Below are positions 37,189 through 46,280 of a stretch of DNA of 64,000 nt, piece after piece. Within the stretch, counting starts at the first letter, position 1; each line of letters starts with the position of its first letter. The position numbers and the translations under genes are program-made. Under the pieces are notes generated by a model. That model did not search any database. It was not told the DNA's origin and saw nothing but the letters and a program-made list of their open reading frames with translations. This DNA comes from Legionella donaldsonii (GTDB lineage: Bacteria > Pseudomonadota > Gammaproteobacteria > Legionellales > Legionellaceae): assembly GCF_900452385.1 (NCBI RefSeq), contig NZ_UGOA01000002.1:39636-103635 (forward strand). Direction: 5' to 3'.

Positions 37189-37815
37189 ATGCCCCATTAT
37201 CATATAGAAAAAGAAAAATATGAGCCTACTTTAGATCGAGTGGTTTATTCAAATTCATTAACTTTAACTACTTATGACTTAATTGAAGCTCCTATTTTTA
37301 TCAAAGATAAATTGGGCCGTTATCTTTGGGCAAATGCTTTTTTCATCAGCCGTTCAGCGGGCTATAGTTCTCTTGGAGAAATCACTAATAAAACTGATAC
37401 TGATTTTTCTTGGCATGAGTATGCTACACAACTACGTAACAATGATAGGTCGGTGATAGAAGCTAGGCAGAGCCAAAGCCATTACGAGCAAATTATTCGA
37501 CACGATGGAACTTACGTTAATATCCTTACTAAAAAATCCCCTCTTGTTGACAGTTCTAGCGCATTAATAGGATTAATCGGATTTAGTATTGCATTACCAC
37601 AACCGCATGGTATTGCTGCTTTAAGTGCTCGCGAAAGAGAATGCCTTTATTATTTATCCAAGGGATTAACTGATAAAAAAATTGCGAAACAATTAATTAT
37701 TTCACCTCGAACAGTAGAAACTCATCTTGGTAATGCGAAACACAAACTAGGGGTCAGCACCAGAGCCGAATTAATAGCGACTTTTTCCCGTGTCTATCCG
37801 TCATTTTCCGGATAA
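37189..37815 (+). CDS. PAS-LuxR family transcriptional regulator
   Basis: 208 residues. The N-terminal PAS-like sensor domain (about 25-135) includes APIFIKDKLGRYLWANAFF and a C-terminal strand YVNILTKKSPLVDSS. The LuxR-type helix-turn-helix (about 143-200) has LSARERECLYYLSKGLTDKK and ISPRTVETHLGNAKHKLGV. It would bind DNA as a dimer in response to a ligand or redox cue sensed by the PAS domain. The avidin-like gene follows 52 bp downstream with its own AAGGAG site, making it a likely target or operon partner. Confidence 0.9.
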   Translation: MPHYHIEKEKYEPTLDRVVYSNSLTLTTYDLIEAPIFIKDKLGRYLWANAFFISRSAGYSSLGEITNKTDTDFSWHEYATQLRNNDRSVIEARQSQSHYEQIIRHDGTYVNILTKKSPLVDSSSALIGLIGFSIALPQPHGIAALSARERECLYYLSKGLTDKKIAKQLIISPRTVETHLGNAKHKLGVSTRAELIATFSRVYPSFSG

Positions 37816-37867
37816 AAACTCAAAATCCTAGTGGTTATACTGCCAATGAATTAAAAGGAGTATAACA

Positions 37868-38212
37868 ATGCTATCAAAAATATTTAAAAATCAACGTGAC
37901 TCAATTCTTGAATTGACGCTTTTGCCTAATAATCAGCTTGAGGGCTATTTTACAACAGCAGTAGCCTCCAAAGATTGTCAGCAAATTATTGGCCAAAGAC
38001 AACCGATTACTGGACTATGGGCAGGAAATGCACTGACATTTAGTGTTGTTTATGAGCAATGTGGTTCGATATATAGTGTGGTTGGTAATTTTGATCAAGA
38101 AAAAAATCACATCGATGTGATTGGATTAATCAATCATCAATCAGATGATGCGACAGGAAAAGATTGCGGTTCTCGCTATATTACTCATGATACTTATAAC
38201 AGCATAAATTAA
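37868..38212 (+). CDS. Avidin-fold protein (strept/avidin family-like)
   Basis: 114 residues, the size of an avidin barrel. The order of motifs follows avidins: SILELTLLPNNQLEGYFTTA for the first strands (avidins have GS.LTI.....G.F.G.Y.TAV), PITGLWAGNALTFSVVYEQC for the middle strands (PLTG...P.F.F.V.W), and YSVVGNFDQ where avidins have the W-x-GQ strand. Several biotin-stacking tryptophans are replaced here by Tyr or Val, so biotin binding is uncertain. There is no signal peptide, whereas most avidins are secreted. It has a clear AAGGAG ribosome site and follows the PAS-LuxR gene. Confidence 0.75.
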   Translation: MLSKIFKNQRDSILELTLLPNNQLEGYFTTAVASKDCQQIIGQRQPITGLWAGNALTFSVVYEQCGSIYSVVGNFDQEKNHIDVIGLINHQSDDATGKDCGSRYITHDTYNSIN

Positions 38213-38356
38213 CTGCTGGATAGAAGAATTAATAAGAAACTTCAATTATTAGGCAGGACATTATCTAATTTAGTATAATCTCCTGCTAAAATAGAACCAT
38301 TAATAAATTTTTTACTCTCATTCTTCTTTGAATATGGCCGCACTTCTCAATGTTGC

Positions 38357-38668
38357 TTATAACATCTCAAAACGGAAAGCCTGATAAGAGGGTGATTCAT
38401 ATGGATGGGCCTTCTTTAAGGCCGCAACAGCATCTTTGATTTGCTCTTTGGTACAGATAATTTCTACTTTATATTCAGGCACTTTTTCAAGTTGATTAAT
38501 TGTTCCAATAAAAGCCTGGCTTCCAGGTAATGGCATAAATTGCCCCTCACCTAATGTTTGCCAAGCACAATGCTGATAATGATCAACACTCCCTCCGCCT
38601 GTAGCAAAAATAGCATTTTTAACAATTTCTAAATGGGTTTCTGGAACACAAAAACAAAGCATGTACAT
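38357..38668 (-). CDS. Small PII/CutA-like fold protein (NIF3 insert-domain family)
   Basis: 103 residues from the ATG at 38668, with AGGTGA four bases upstream; a longer frame runs into the upstream gene. The sequence (FCVPETHLEIVKNAIFATGG, GGSVDHYQHCAWQTLGEGQF, HPYESPSYQAF) matches the small protein family related to the YqfO/NIF3 inserted domain, which adopts a PII-like trimeric fold. In some genomes these carry a misleading toxin name. Role unknown. It starts 9 bp after the PNPOx-like gene and is probably co-transcribed. Confidence 0.75.
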   Translation of the reverse strand: MYMLCFCVPETHLEIVKNAIFATGGGSVDHYQHCAWQTLGEGQFMPLPGSQAFIGTINQLEKVPEYKVEIICTKEQIKDAVAALKKAHPYESPSYQAFRFEML

Positions 38669-38676
38669 GATATCAC

Positions 38677-39252
38677 CTATGGGGAAATTAATTCTGTTTT
38701 CCAAGAGTCTTCTACCTTCGTATAACGAATTACTTCAGAAAAAGAAATAGAACCGACCGTGTAGAAAATCCATGTTTTAGGGATAAAGCGAAAACCGAAA
38801 TAATACTCACTCATAGGGATAGGGAGGCCTGCAAATTGCTCACTCAATTCTTTTTTCTTGGTTTCCAATTGGTTTAGATCTTTAATAACAAGACCGGAAG
38901 TAGGGGCATAAGCAGAAAATCGCAATTGGCGTTCACGAGGAAGAGTGCTCCAAAAAGATTCATTTTCTCTTTGAGAAATGGGTATTGCTGTTCCTTCCAA
39001 AATAACTTGTCGGCTCTGCATCGCAAATAAAAAATTTAAACAGGATTTAGAGTTATTTAATAATTCAGCAACCTTGCGTGTTTTTTGCTGCGTAAAAAAT
39101 AAAAGACTCTCGGTTTCAATTTCGCGAATTGCCACCACTCGACTATGAGGATCGCCTAAGCTGCTACAAGTGCTTAAAACAGCACAGTAAGGATCTTCAA
39201 TTCCTCGTTCTTTTTCCTTGTTCAACCATTCTTCTAGCATATTAAAGGGCAC
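38677..39252 (-). CDS. Pyridoxamine 5'-phosphate oxidase-family flavoprotein
   Basis: 191 residues with the PdxH architecture: an FMN-binding split barrel including DPHSRVVAIREIETESLLFF, RQVILEGTAIPISQRENESF and YYFGFRFIPKTWIFY. PdxH oxidises pyridoxamine or pyridoxine phosphate to pyridoxal phosphate. The usual C-terminal substrate signature (RLHDR) is absent; the protein ends SFSEVIRYTKVEDSW, so it is a divergent member with possibly another substrate. Length is slightly below the 210-220 of true PdxH. Confidence 0.8.
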   Translation of the reverse strand: MPFNMLEEWLNKEKERGIEDPYCAVLSTCSSLGDPHSRVVAIREIETESLLFFTQQKTRKVAELLNNSKSCLNFLFAMQSRQVILEGTAIPISQRENESFWSTLPRERQLRFSAYAPTSGLVIKDLNQLETKKKELSEQFAGLPIPMSEYYFGFRFIPKTWIFYTVGSISFSEVIRYTKVEDSWKTELISP

Positions 39253-39301
39253 AAATTTCTCCTGTTAATTGGTGTACTACGATTAATGTATCAAGTTGAA
39301 C

Positions 39302-40855
39302 TTACACTTTGAATGCACGAGGATTCACTTCCACCATCGTTTTTGAACCTGATTTTACAATGCGTATTTGATTGTGCTCCACTAATAATTCAACCGCTTG
39401 GTCGCGTTTTATTTTATCTCGCAATGGACTTAATTGTTGAATAGTTCGTAAGGTTGTTGAACGAATATTTTTTTCAATAAACCAGTCCATAAGTTTTAGG
39501 GCATCGGAAAACTGCAGAGAAACGGTTTCAGTAGGCATAATTCGTCGTGCTTCTTGCAAATGCCAACTAATTATTTCAATGGCATTTTCGGTATGCTCTA
39601 CACCAATATCACCATGGCGTCCTTCAAAGAGATGAAAAAGTGCTGCAAGCCGTGCTGTATTTTCAGCCGCCTTTGATGCGAAATCAACGACATCGACCCA
39701 CTGGCCTTGAGGTTTTAACCCAGCTTCTACAGCATTAAAAAATAAAATCCATTGTTGTTTTGCGGCCATACTCATTTTCAACAATGGAAGTTGAATACAA
39801 CCTTGATGGCTTAATTGCTCTGACTGGTTTAAGCAGGCAGTGACGCGTTGCTCATAATGGGTTAGAGAATGTAAAGAAGCAGGTGGCTCTTGGTAAAATC
39901 GATTTCCCATACTGTTGGCAGGGTAAGCCATAAGGCAACGAGCTAAAAAACCGCTTTGTCGACTAATACCCGATGCTTGCTTGGTAAGTTGTTGTAATAT
40001 AAGCGGTTGCATCATCAAGTTAAGTGTTAAACGCCGATTTTCAATGGTAAATCCTTGCGTTGTTTTGCGATGTGCCGTGAACGTCTTACCGTCCCACAAA
40101 CGATTAAGCAAAGCTACAAAACGAGTCGGATTGCCTTGCATACTATGGCTTCCTAAGATGATGCCTGCTTCATCAGACCAAAGGGAAGCAGAAGGCCAAC
40201 CTTGGGCCAAATGAATAGCCAGTGCTTCTTGGGTAGCATCTTCAAAATAAAGAGTGGGTTGCAAAGGAATTTCCGGTTCTTGATGAATTAATTCATCAAG
40301 CATTTCTTTGGCATAATCTGAGTCTTCTCCCGTATAGGTTGCACGTTTGATTTGGGAGAATAAACTGTCTTTTTCCATTTGCCATACTTGGTGTTGCGTT
40401 AGCGCTGACAATACTTCAGGTTCACGCCTTTTACGAATAAGTGTTTCCCAATGACGCGCTGCTTTCGAAAAAACATTATCTGCAGCTGTTTTTCGGGTGC
40501 CAGAGCCGCTGGCAATTAGAAAATAAAGCGATACAGGACTAATTAAATAGTTGTCTCGTGCTACATTGGCAAGAGATTGACATGATAGAGACATATTAGC
40601 CAAAGCGCTGCATGCAATTAAAGGTAGTGGCTGCTGTCCATATTGTTGATAGTCCACTACGGCTTTTCTAACAATTGAGGGAAGTGCCTCAACTGGGTAA
40701 GGACAATCAGGAGCTAAGATTGGAGAAAGTGGAATAGGTTGTCCCCATTTGATGCTTTGATGTGGATTATTTTTAATCTCTAATTCATTCTGTTCAATAG
40801 TCATTGTTTTAGAGGATGAAGTTTTGGTTTCCGATTTTACCAGTAGCGTCAGCAT
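39302..40855 (-). CDS. DUF3987-family protein (primase/helicase-associated)
   Basis: 517 residues. The N-terminal part resembles DUF3987: PLSPILAPDCPYPVEALPSI, then a region like a nucleotide loop (SGSGTRKTAADNVF) in which the P-loop Gly-Lys is degenerate. The later segment SLWSDEAGIILGSHSM occupies the Walker B position. DUF3987 proteins occur in plasmids and prophages next to primases. Here no replication genes are nearby, so it is a solitary mobile-element relic or functions alone. The start codon is uncertain (a second ATG is 17 codons in). Confidence 0.75.
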   Translation of the reverse strand: MLTLLVKSETKTSSSKTMTIEQNELEIKNNPHQSIKWGQPIPLSPILAPDCPYPVEALPSIVRKAVVDYQQYGQQPLPLIACSALANMSLSCQSLANVARDNYLISPVSLYFLIASGSGTRKTAADNVFSKAARHWETLIRKRREPEVLSALTQHQVWQMEKDSLFSQIKRATYTGEDSDYAKEMLDELIHQEPEIPLQPTLYFEDATQEALAIHLAQGWPSASLWSDEAGIILGSHSMQGNPTRFVALLNRLWDGKTFTAHRKTTQGFTIENRRLTLNLMMQPLILQQLTKQASGISRQSGFLARCLMAYPANSMGNRFYQEPPASLHSLTHYEQRVTACLNQSEQLSHQGCIQLPLLKMSMAAKQQWILFFNAVEAGLKPQGQWVDVVDFASKAAENTARLAALFHLFEGRHGDIGVEHTENAIEIISWHLQEARRIMPTETVSLQFSDALKLMDWFIEKNIRSTTLRTIQQLSPLRDKIKRDQAVELLVEHNQIRIVKSGSKTMVEVNPRAFKV

Positions 40856-40965
40856 GATGTAAAATTAGTAGCCTGAAATATAATGATGAAGCATGACTGA
40901 TGATCCTAAATACTGTCTCTATGGCGACTCGGATATAACTTTTCTATTAAAATGGTTGACTCTTG

Positions 40966-41436
40966 ATGATTGTAAAATGTGTACGAGCTGGCGTTCATGA
41001 ATTAAAACAGATCAATGAATTAATGTATCGTTCAAAATCTTATTGGGGATATGATAAAGCATTTATGGACAAATTCATGCAGCTTTTTCAAATGACCACA
41101 GACTATCTTGAAAAAAATACAGTGCAACTTTTTTGTGAAAGAAATACTGAAAAACCCGAAAAGGTGATGGGTTTTTATAGTTTTAGCATCAGAAATAAAG
41201 AGTCTGAACTGGATAATTTTTTTATTGATCTAGATTATATTGGTAAAGGCTTCGGTAAAAAAATGTGGTCTATGATGGTAGAAGATTTTAAATCAAATGG
41301 TGTTAGTAGATTCAAATTATGGAGCGATCCTGGTGCTGAACCATTTTACAAGAAAATGGGATGCATCAAAATTGGTGTTAAAAAATCTCCTATGATGCCA
41401 AATAGATATCCCATTATTTTTGAGTATAAGATTTGA
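40966..41436 (+). CDS. GNAT-family N-acetyltransferase
   Basis: 156 residues from the ATG at 40966. Acetyl-CoA-binding region DYIGKGFGKKMWSMMVEDF and C-terminal DPGAEPFYKKMGCIKIG are standard GNAT features. An N-terminal helix (QINELMYRSKSYWGYD) resembles that of family members acting on small amines. It converges with the operon end at 41453, leaving 16 bp between stops. Substrate unknown. Confidence 0.88.
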   Translation: MIVKCVRAGVHELKQINELMYRSKSYWGYDKAFMDKFMQLFQMTTDYLEKNTVQLFCERNTEKPEKVMGFYSFSIRNKESELDNFFIDLDYIGKGFGKKMWSMMVEDFKSNGVSRFKLWSDPGAEPFYKKMGCIKIGVKKSPMMPNRYPIIFEYKI

Positions 41437-41452
41437 AGAAGTTTTTTTCATT

Positions 41453-42625
41453 TTATTCTGGAGTAACGTGGTTTTTTTGAGCAACCCAAACAATTGCTTC
41501 CCCACAATCAGGATCCCTAATGTTATGTACAAGGACTTTAAAATGGCACTCTAGAAGAATTTGAGTATATTCTTCAGACGAAAGGGATGCATGATATAAA
41601 TCATATCCCCCATTATCACCCCAGACTTCCCCGTACTCGGGTCCGGAAGTAAATATTAATAAACCATTTTGCTCCACCAAAGAAGAAAGGGATTTTAATG
41701 TTTTTCGTTGATCATCATGAGGTAAATGAAAGAAACTATGCCAGGCAATCACAGCGTCGAATTTCTCTTGTAAATCTAAAGTTCTCATATCGGCAAGTAG
41801 CCATTTTGCATTTGGGAATCTTTTCTTGCATTGCTCAATCATTTTTTGACTTGCATCAATGCCTGTTACTTTATACCCTTGTTTAATTAAAAATTGTGCT
41901 ATGGGTTCGCCTGTACTACAGCCAACATCTAAAATTTTGCCTTTTGAAGGAAGCTTATTTTGCAGGAACTCTAAATAAGATTGCTCCATCTTGAGCTCTT
42001 TATTGCGATGACTATCAAACCACTCAGAGATTTCATCATAAATAAGATAGACATTATTTTTATTTCTTTTCTTGGTTGAGGGATTAGTCCGATATTTCAA
42101 CTGAACAAAACCACCGCCAATACATTTGGTTTCAAGATGCTCCAATTCAATGTCTTGTGTCAAATATCCAAATAATGAACGACCAGAACCTAGCAAGACT
42201 GGTGCGATGGTTATTGTTAGTTCATGGATTAAATTCGCGGCTATAAAATTTTGGACAGTTATCCCGCCATCAATATAAAGATGCTTATATCCTTCATCAG
42301 TTAACCGCTTAACGAGCTCGCTGGGTGTTTCGGAAGATGCTGAAACATATTTTAAATGAGCAGGAATTTCTATAGGTTTGCTACTCATCACTATGACAGG
42401 AAGCTCACCATAAGGCCAAGGGTCAAATGATAAAACTTTCTCAAAAGAGTGCCTCCCCATAATGAGTCCATCGACCGTAGATATGAACTCTTTATAACCA
42501 CCATCCTCGCCTGGGGGCACAAGCTCATTTGCTTTCGTTAGCCAATCAATAGAGCCATTATCTCTTGCAATAAAGCCATCAAGACTTGTAGCAATAAAAA
42601 CAGAACATTTAGCAAACATCATCAT
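41453..42625 (-). CDS. DHFR/RibD-like reductase fused to a methyltransferase
   Basis: 390 residues. Residues 1-180 are a RibD C-terminal/dihydrofolate reductase-like domain: KCSVFIATSLDGFIARDNGS, LIMGRHSFEKVL, HLYIDGGITVQNFI. Residues about 200-390 are a class I SAM-dependent methyltransferase: ILDVGCSTGEPIAQFL (motif I), GYKVTGIDASQKMI, WLLADMRTLD and WHSFFHLPHDDQRK. The two domains usually occur as separate proteins. It is the last gene of the nine-gene operon, 19 bp after the VOC gene. AAGGAT precedes three adjacent ATGs. A role in modifying a drug or small molecule is possible but unproven. Confidence 0.85.
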   Translation of the reverse strand: MMMFAKCSVFIATSLDGFIARDNGSIDWLTKANELVPPGEDGGYKEFISTVDGLIMGRHSFEKVLSFDPWPYGELPVIVMSSKPIEIPAHLKYVSASSETPSELVKRLTDEGYKHLYIDGGITVQNFIAANLIHELTITIAPVLLGSGRSLFGYLTQDIELEHLETKCIGGGFVQLKYRTNPSTKKRNKNNVYLIYDEISEWFDSHRNKELKMEQSYLEFLQNKLPSKGKILDVGCSTGEPIAQFLIKQGYKVTGIDASQKMIEQCKKRFPNAKWLLADMRTLDLQEKFDAVIAWHSFFHLPHDDQRKTLKSLSSLVEQNGLLIFTSGPEYGEVWGDNGGYDLYHASLSSEEYTQILLECHFKVLVHNIRDPDCGEAIVWVAQKNHVTPE

Positions 42626-42644
42626 TTATCCTTTGTATACAGAC

Positions 42645-43007
42645 TTATTGATTGAGCTCATGCAGTGTAATAGCATTTCCTTCAGAATCGATGATAATTG
42701 CCATTCTACATACGGGTGATGAAAAAGTATCCAATTTGAATGTTACCCCATTCTTTTTTAATTGTTGCGTTAAGGAATCCAAATCTTCAACTTCAAAAGC
42801 AATACTACCCCCGGACACAGCACTTGGTTTAACACCTTCTGCAAGAGTTGTGATCGCAAAGCATCCGCCTTGTGGTAGGTCGTACTCTATCCAATGACCA
42901 TTCGCAGATATTTTGCTAGGTGTTAGACCAAGATTTTTTTTATAAAAATCCATCGCACGATCTAAATTTTCGACAGGATACATGGTAAACGCTACTTTTT
43001 TTAACAT
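42645..43007 (-). CDS. VOC/glyoxalase-superfamily protein
   Basis: 120 residues from the ATG at 43007, preceded by AAAGGAA; a longer frame from 43037 has no ribosome site. It is a single vicinal-oxygen-chelate domain with paired halves: AFTMYPVENLDRAMDFYKKN and GGSIAFEVEDLDSLTQQL, ending NAITLHEL. The family includes glyoxalase I and bleomycin/fosfomycin resistance proteins. Metal-ligand residues are not obvious at all positions, so it may be a binding protein. It is the eighth gene of the operon. Confidence 0.85.
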   Translation of the reverse strand: MLKKVAFTMYPVENLDRAMDFYKKNLGLTPSKISANGHWIEYDLPQGGCFAITTLAEGVKPSAVSGGSIAFEVEDLDSLTQQLKKNGVTFKLDTFSSPVCRMAIIIDSEGNAITLHELNQ

Positions 43008-43062
43008 GATTATTTCCTTTAAATAATTTTTTTCCATTATTATAAGCTCACATTATTTCTGC

Positions 43063-43638
43063 TCATAGTCCACTCCTACCTGCCGTTTCAAGAACAAATC
43101 GGCAACGCTCTTCAATCGTTTTCTTAGGCACAAGCACCATTTCAAAACCAAACTCTTTGTATACATCTATGTGAATTTGCTCAAAAATAAGAGCGTCTTC
43201 ATAACTGATTTTGCGAGCGGAAGTTGGTTCAATAAACCCCAAGTTCTCAAAAAAGAATACTTTGCGTTGATAGATACCCGCTTTTAGGCAGCGGTCAACT
43301 TCAGCTAATAAGATAGGTGAGGGTGTAAAATCATGATGATGCCAATGAGCGGAATAACGTCCCAATGCATAAGCACAAAATGGTGATCGATCATAAAATT
43401 GCAATTCACCTTGAGCATTCAATTGCCTTAATTTTTGTGTTAAGGCGATCTTATCTACAAAATCAGCCTGCTCCCATGGGCGCATAGTTCCCTTTGCCTG
43501 CTCTTCTGTAATGACATCCGTTGCAGATTCAGGAATCACTACATGCCCTAATCTTTTCAATGCCAAAATAACAGAAGTTTTTCCACTGCCTGGGGTGCCA
43601 GTGAAGATAAAACGATTTGCTTGTTCTAATCTATTCAT
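43063..43638 (-). CDS. P-loop NTPase of the AAA_28 type
   Basis: 191 residues. Walker A FTGTPGSGKTSVILALKRL (about 12-30) and the segment VIPESATDVITEE that follows it in AAA_28 proteins, then QFYDRSPFCAYALGRY with the acidic residue of Walker B. The size and layout are like small kinases (thymidylate or nicotinamide riboside kinase-like). It could phosphorylate a small molecule. Its start overlaps the DUF1653 gene by 8 bp. Confidence 0.8.
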   Translation of the reverse strand: MNRLEQANRFIFTGTPGSGKTSVILALKRLGHVVIPESATDVITEEQAKGTMRPWEQADFVDKIALTQKLRQLNAQGELQFYDRSPFCAYALGRYSAHWHHHDFTPSPILLAEVDRCLKAGIYQRKVFFFENLGFIEPTSARKISYEDALIFEQIHIDVYKEFGFEMVLVPKKTIEERCRFVLETAGRSGL

Positions 43639-43843
43639 TTAATTCAAATCTTTTTTGGATCTCTCCATTTATCTCAATGTCTTCAAGAAACATCTTAAGA
43701 GGTCGAATCCATAGTTTAAAATCGCCGTAAAGCGCTCTGTACACCACCATATCTTCCAAGCTTTCTGAGTGTCTAGCAACATCAATAACTTCATATAGAT
43801 TGCCTTTATAATGACGGTATATTCCTTTTTTTATAAAACTCAT
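43631..43843 (-). CDS. DUF1653-family small protein
   Basis: 70 residues, matching DUF1653 along its length (GIYRHYKGNLYEVIDVARHS, YRALYGDFKLWIRPLKMFLE). Members are small beta-rich proteins of unknown function. It overlaps the genes on both sides (ATGA upstream, 8 bp downstream), so it is translated as part of the operon. Confidence 0.85.
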   Translation of the reverse strand: MSFIKKGIYRHYKGNLYEVIDVARHSESLEDMVVYRALYGDFKLWIRPLKMFLEDIEINGEIQKRFELNE

Positions 43844-45324
43844 AGTACCTTCTTCATATAATAACGCTTATGACCTTTTGGACAGTCATTCAAAACACCA
43901 AACGCTTCGTAACCATGTTTGAGATAAAAATCTTTTGCTTGAAAATCAAAGGTATCGAGGTGAATTAAAGTGACTCCTAATTCTTTTGCTTTATCCTCAA
44001 CTTTATTGAGTAAAATGGCACCCAAACCTTGATTGCGATATTTTTCCTCAACAAAAAAGACACTGATGTACATGATTTTCCATATATAAACATCTGTACA
44101 AATGCCTGCTATAACTTCATCACCATTTTTGATCGTAACGTTTATATCAATTACTTCAGGTTTTTGTGTGGAAGGGACGCACGATTTATTAAACTCAAAC
44201 AACTTTTGATCGATAATTTTAAATGAATCCTTTGCATTGAACTCCAATTTATAGTTTGTATTTGGTACATACACATCGTGGCTATCAGGTGTTTTTTTAG
44301 TTACGACATCACTTTCTGCATGCAAATTTTTGGTTAATTTTTTGGTAAACCACAGAATTAAATCATCATCCAAGGGATATGTTTCCCCAGGAATGCTTGG
44401 TTTATAACCATAAGTTACCCCTAAACCATCAGGAATATAATCTCGGCTAACATAAAGTCGTTGAGCTTGTCCATATCCTCCATCAGGACCACCATATAAC
44501 CCAACACCAATACCTACAACATCACACTGACTGGCTGCCTTGTCTTCAGCAGCTGTTAGTAAAGCGCTGCCTACCCCAAGCTTGCGAAATGCAGGCAATA
44601 CATTTAAGTCCATAATTTCTGGGACTCCTTTATGAGCAAAGGGTTCATAGTGTGAGGCCCATTTTAGAGTAACATAGCCCGCAATTTGGTCTTGAACATA
44701 GGCTACCCAAACTACTCGCTCAGATTGTTGTTGTTCTTGATGATACCCTTCAAACAAGACGTAAGGTTTTTGCCAATTTGCTTTTTGAAATGCATTGACC
44801 AAAATGGGAATATCGGATAATTCCAGTGGCTTAATGGCAATTGACTGTTGATTTTCTGCTAAAACTTCAAGCTGTTTCACCATATACACCATATTCCACT
44901 CATACCCTGCGGGTTTTAAATCAAAAAGAGCATTAAAACCAACCGACTGATAGAATCGATACGTTTTAGGGTAATTTTCTTCTGATTCAGAGGGGCTTAG
45001 TGTTTCAACAGTTATGGTTTTAGCTCCTTGCGTTTTAGCGAATTGACAAGCAGCAATGATTAATTGCTTTCCTATACCTTGACGATGATAATCACGTTTT
45101 ACAGCCATCCAGTAAATATTGGCATTATTAGGATAAGGAAAATCAATAGAAACGAGGCCAATCGTGTCATCTCCATCTTTCGCCGCAAAATTCGTACGTG
45201 TTTTCACACCTATTTCGTAGTGCTCATTAGCTTCTGGTAAACCAAAGTATTCAGGTAGATCCTTTGTAATTGTTCGGCACAATGATTTGGCCAGTTCACC
45301 CGTTATTTTTTCGATTTGAATCAT
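43840..45324 (-). CDS. Three-domain GNAT acetyltransferase
   Basis: 494 residues comprising three GNAT domains. Domain 1 (about 1-150) has YHRQGIGKQLIIAACQFAKT. Domain 2 (about 155-335) has AFRKLGVGSALLTAAEDKAA, then GGPDGGYGQAQRLYVSRDYI. Domain 3 (about 345-494) has KYRNQGLGAILLNKVEDKAK and a terminal KDFYLKHGYEAFGV. All three acetyl-CoA loops (R/Q-x-x-G-x-G/A) look intact. Triple fusions are uncommon. It is the fifth gene of the operon, overlapping both neighbours by 4 bp. The substrates could be one drug modified at several amines or several compounds. Confidence 0.85.
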   Translation of the reverse strand: MIQIEKITGELAKSLCRTITKDLPEYFGLPEANEHYEIGVKTRTNFAAKDGDDTIGLVSIDFPYPNNANIYWMAVKRDYHRQGIGKQLIIAACQFAKTQGAKTITVETLSPSESEENYPKTYRFYQSVGFNALFDLKPAGYEWNMVYMVKQLEVLAENQQSIAIKPLELSDIPILVNAFQKANWQKPYVLFEGYHQEQQQSERVVWVAYVQDQIAGYVTLKWASHYEPFAHKGVPEIMDLNVLPAFRKLGVGSALLTAAEDKAASQCDVVGIGVGLYGGPDGGYGQAQRLYVSRDYIPDGLGVTYGYKPSIPGETYPLDDDLILWFTKKLTKNLHAESDVVTKKTPDSHDVYVPNTNYKLEFNAKDSFKIIDQKLFEFNKSCVPSTQKPEVIDINVTIKNGDEVIAGICTDVYIWKIMYISVFFVEEKYRNQGLGAILLNKVEDKAKELGVTLIHLDTFDFQAKDFYLKHGYEAFGVLNDCPKGHKRYYMKKVL

Positions 45325-46280
45325 AGTATTTTCCCTACCGCAGTATCTCTTGCATCACTTTCATAGCCATCCGGATCATCAAATGGCATGTCGATATAAC
45401 CATTATTTCTATAAAATCTTAGCGCATCCGGTGAGGACTCCACGTGCACGCTTTGATATCTTTGGTTTTTGAGCCACTTTTCACATAATGCCAAGAATTG
45501 GCTACCGTATTGATGGTTTCTTTTTTCCTCATCAATCACAATGATACGCAAAGCTGCTCTCTTTTGAGGCCATAATTGCAGATGGGCATAACCAATGATG
45601 TCGCTTCCTTGAGATAAAACAAAATGAACATGAGCATCATGCTCAAAAGTCCAAGTGTAAGGGTCAGACAGCCCTGCTTTATCAAAAAAATAGAATTGTC
45701 TAAAATGGCGTACTTTATCCCATTCTCGCGGTGTTAATGCCTTCACCACTCTTAATCCATTAAACCCTGCTTTTTTATCAATTGTTGCAATAAAGTCTTC
45801 TTTACCCAAACAATAGGCAGTAATGTCATAGGGATGTTGATGCGCCAACTCTTGTTTTAAACGAGCATAGGCTTCTCTATCTTCTGGATGTGCTCTCATC
45901 CAGTCCCTAAATTTTAAATGCCGCTCGATTTCGGAGTTTCCAATCTCAAAAATATGAGCATGATGGGTGCGTGGACTATCTCCCTTTTGGAAATAGCGGC
46001 GAAAAGGAATACCGTATTCTCCTTTTGTTTCATAGCCAAGTGCTTGCATAGAAGCATTGGCACTGTCCACTTTGCTAATATCTAAAACAACTGGAATCAT
46101 ATCGATTACTGGTTTTGCAGCCAAACTTGGTACTGATGTGGAACCGATATGATGAATTTCAATGCAATTACTGCCTAATGCTTTTTTAATTCGCTTTGCT
46201 TCCTGTTCAAATTGCATAGGCCAATTAGCATTATAAGGAACTACTTCGATGAGTCTTTGTTCTTGGTTGACTTCCATCAT
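45321..46280 (-). CDS. GrpB-GNAT fusion protein
   Basis: 319 residues. Residues 1-170 are a GrpB/UPF0157 domain, a nucleotidyltransferase-fold family: VVPYNANWPMQFEQEAKRIK, IHHIGSTSVPSLAAKPVIDM, HAHIFEIGNSE. Residues about 180-319 are a GNAT domain with EEKRNHQYGSQFLALCEKWL and FYRNNGYIDMPF. This two-domain order is also seen in other bacteria, but its function is not known to me. It follows the nucleotidyltransferase gene directly (no gap). Confidence 0.86.
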   Translation of the reverse strand: MMEVNQEQRLIEVVPYNANWPMQFEQEAKRIKKALGSNCIEIHHIGSTSVPSLAAKPVIDMIPVVLDISKVDSANASMQALGYETKGEYGIPFRRYFQKGDSPRTHHAHIFEIGNSEIERHLKFRDWMRAHPEDREAYARLKQELAHQHPYDITAYCLGKEDFIATIDKKAGFNGLRVVKALTPREWDKVRHFRQFYFFDKAGLSDPYTWTFEHDAHVHFVLSQGSDIIGYAHLQLWPQKRAALRIIVIDEEKRNHQYGSQFLALCEKWLKNQRYQSVHVESSPDALRFYRNNGYIDMPFDDPDGYESDARDTAVGKIL

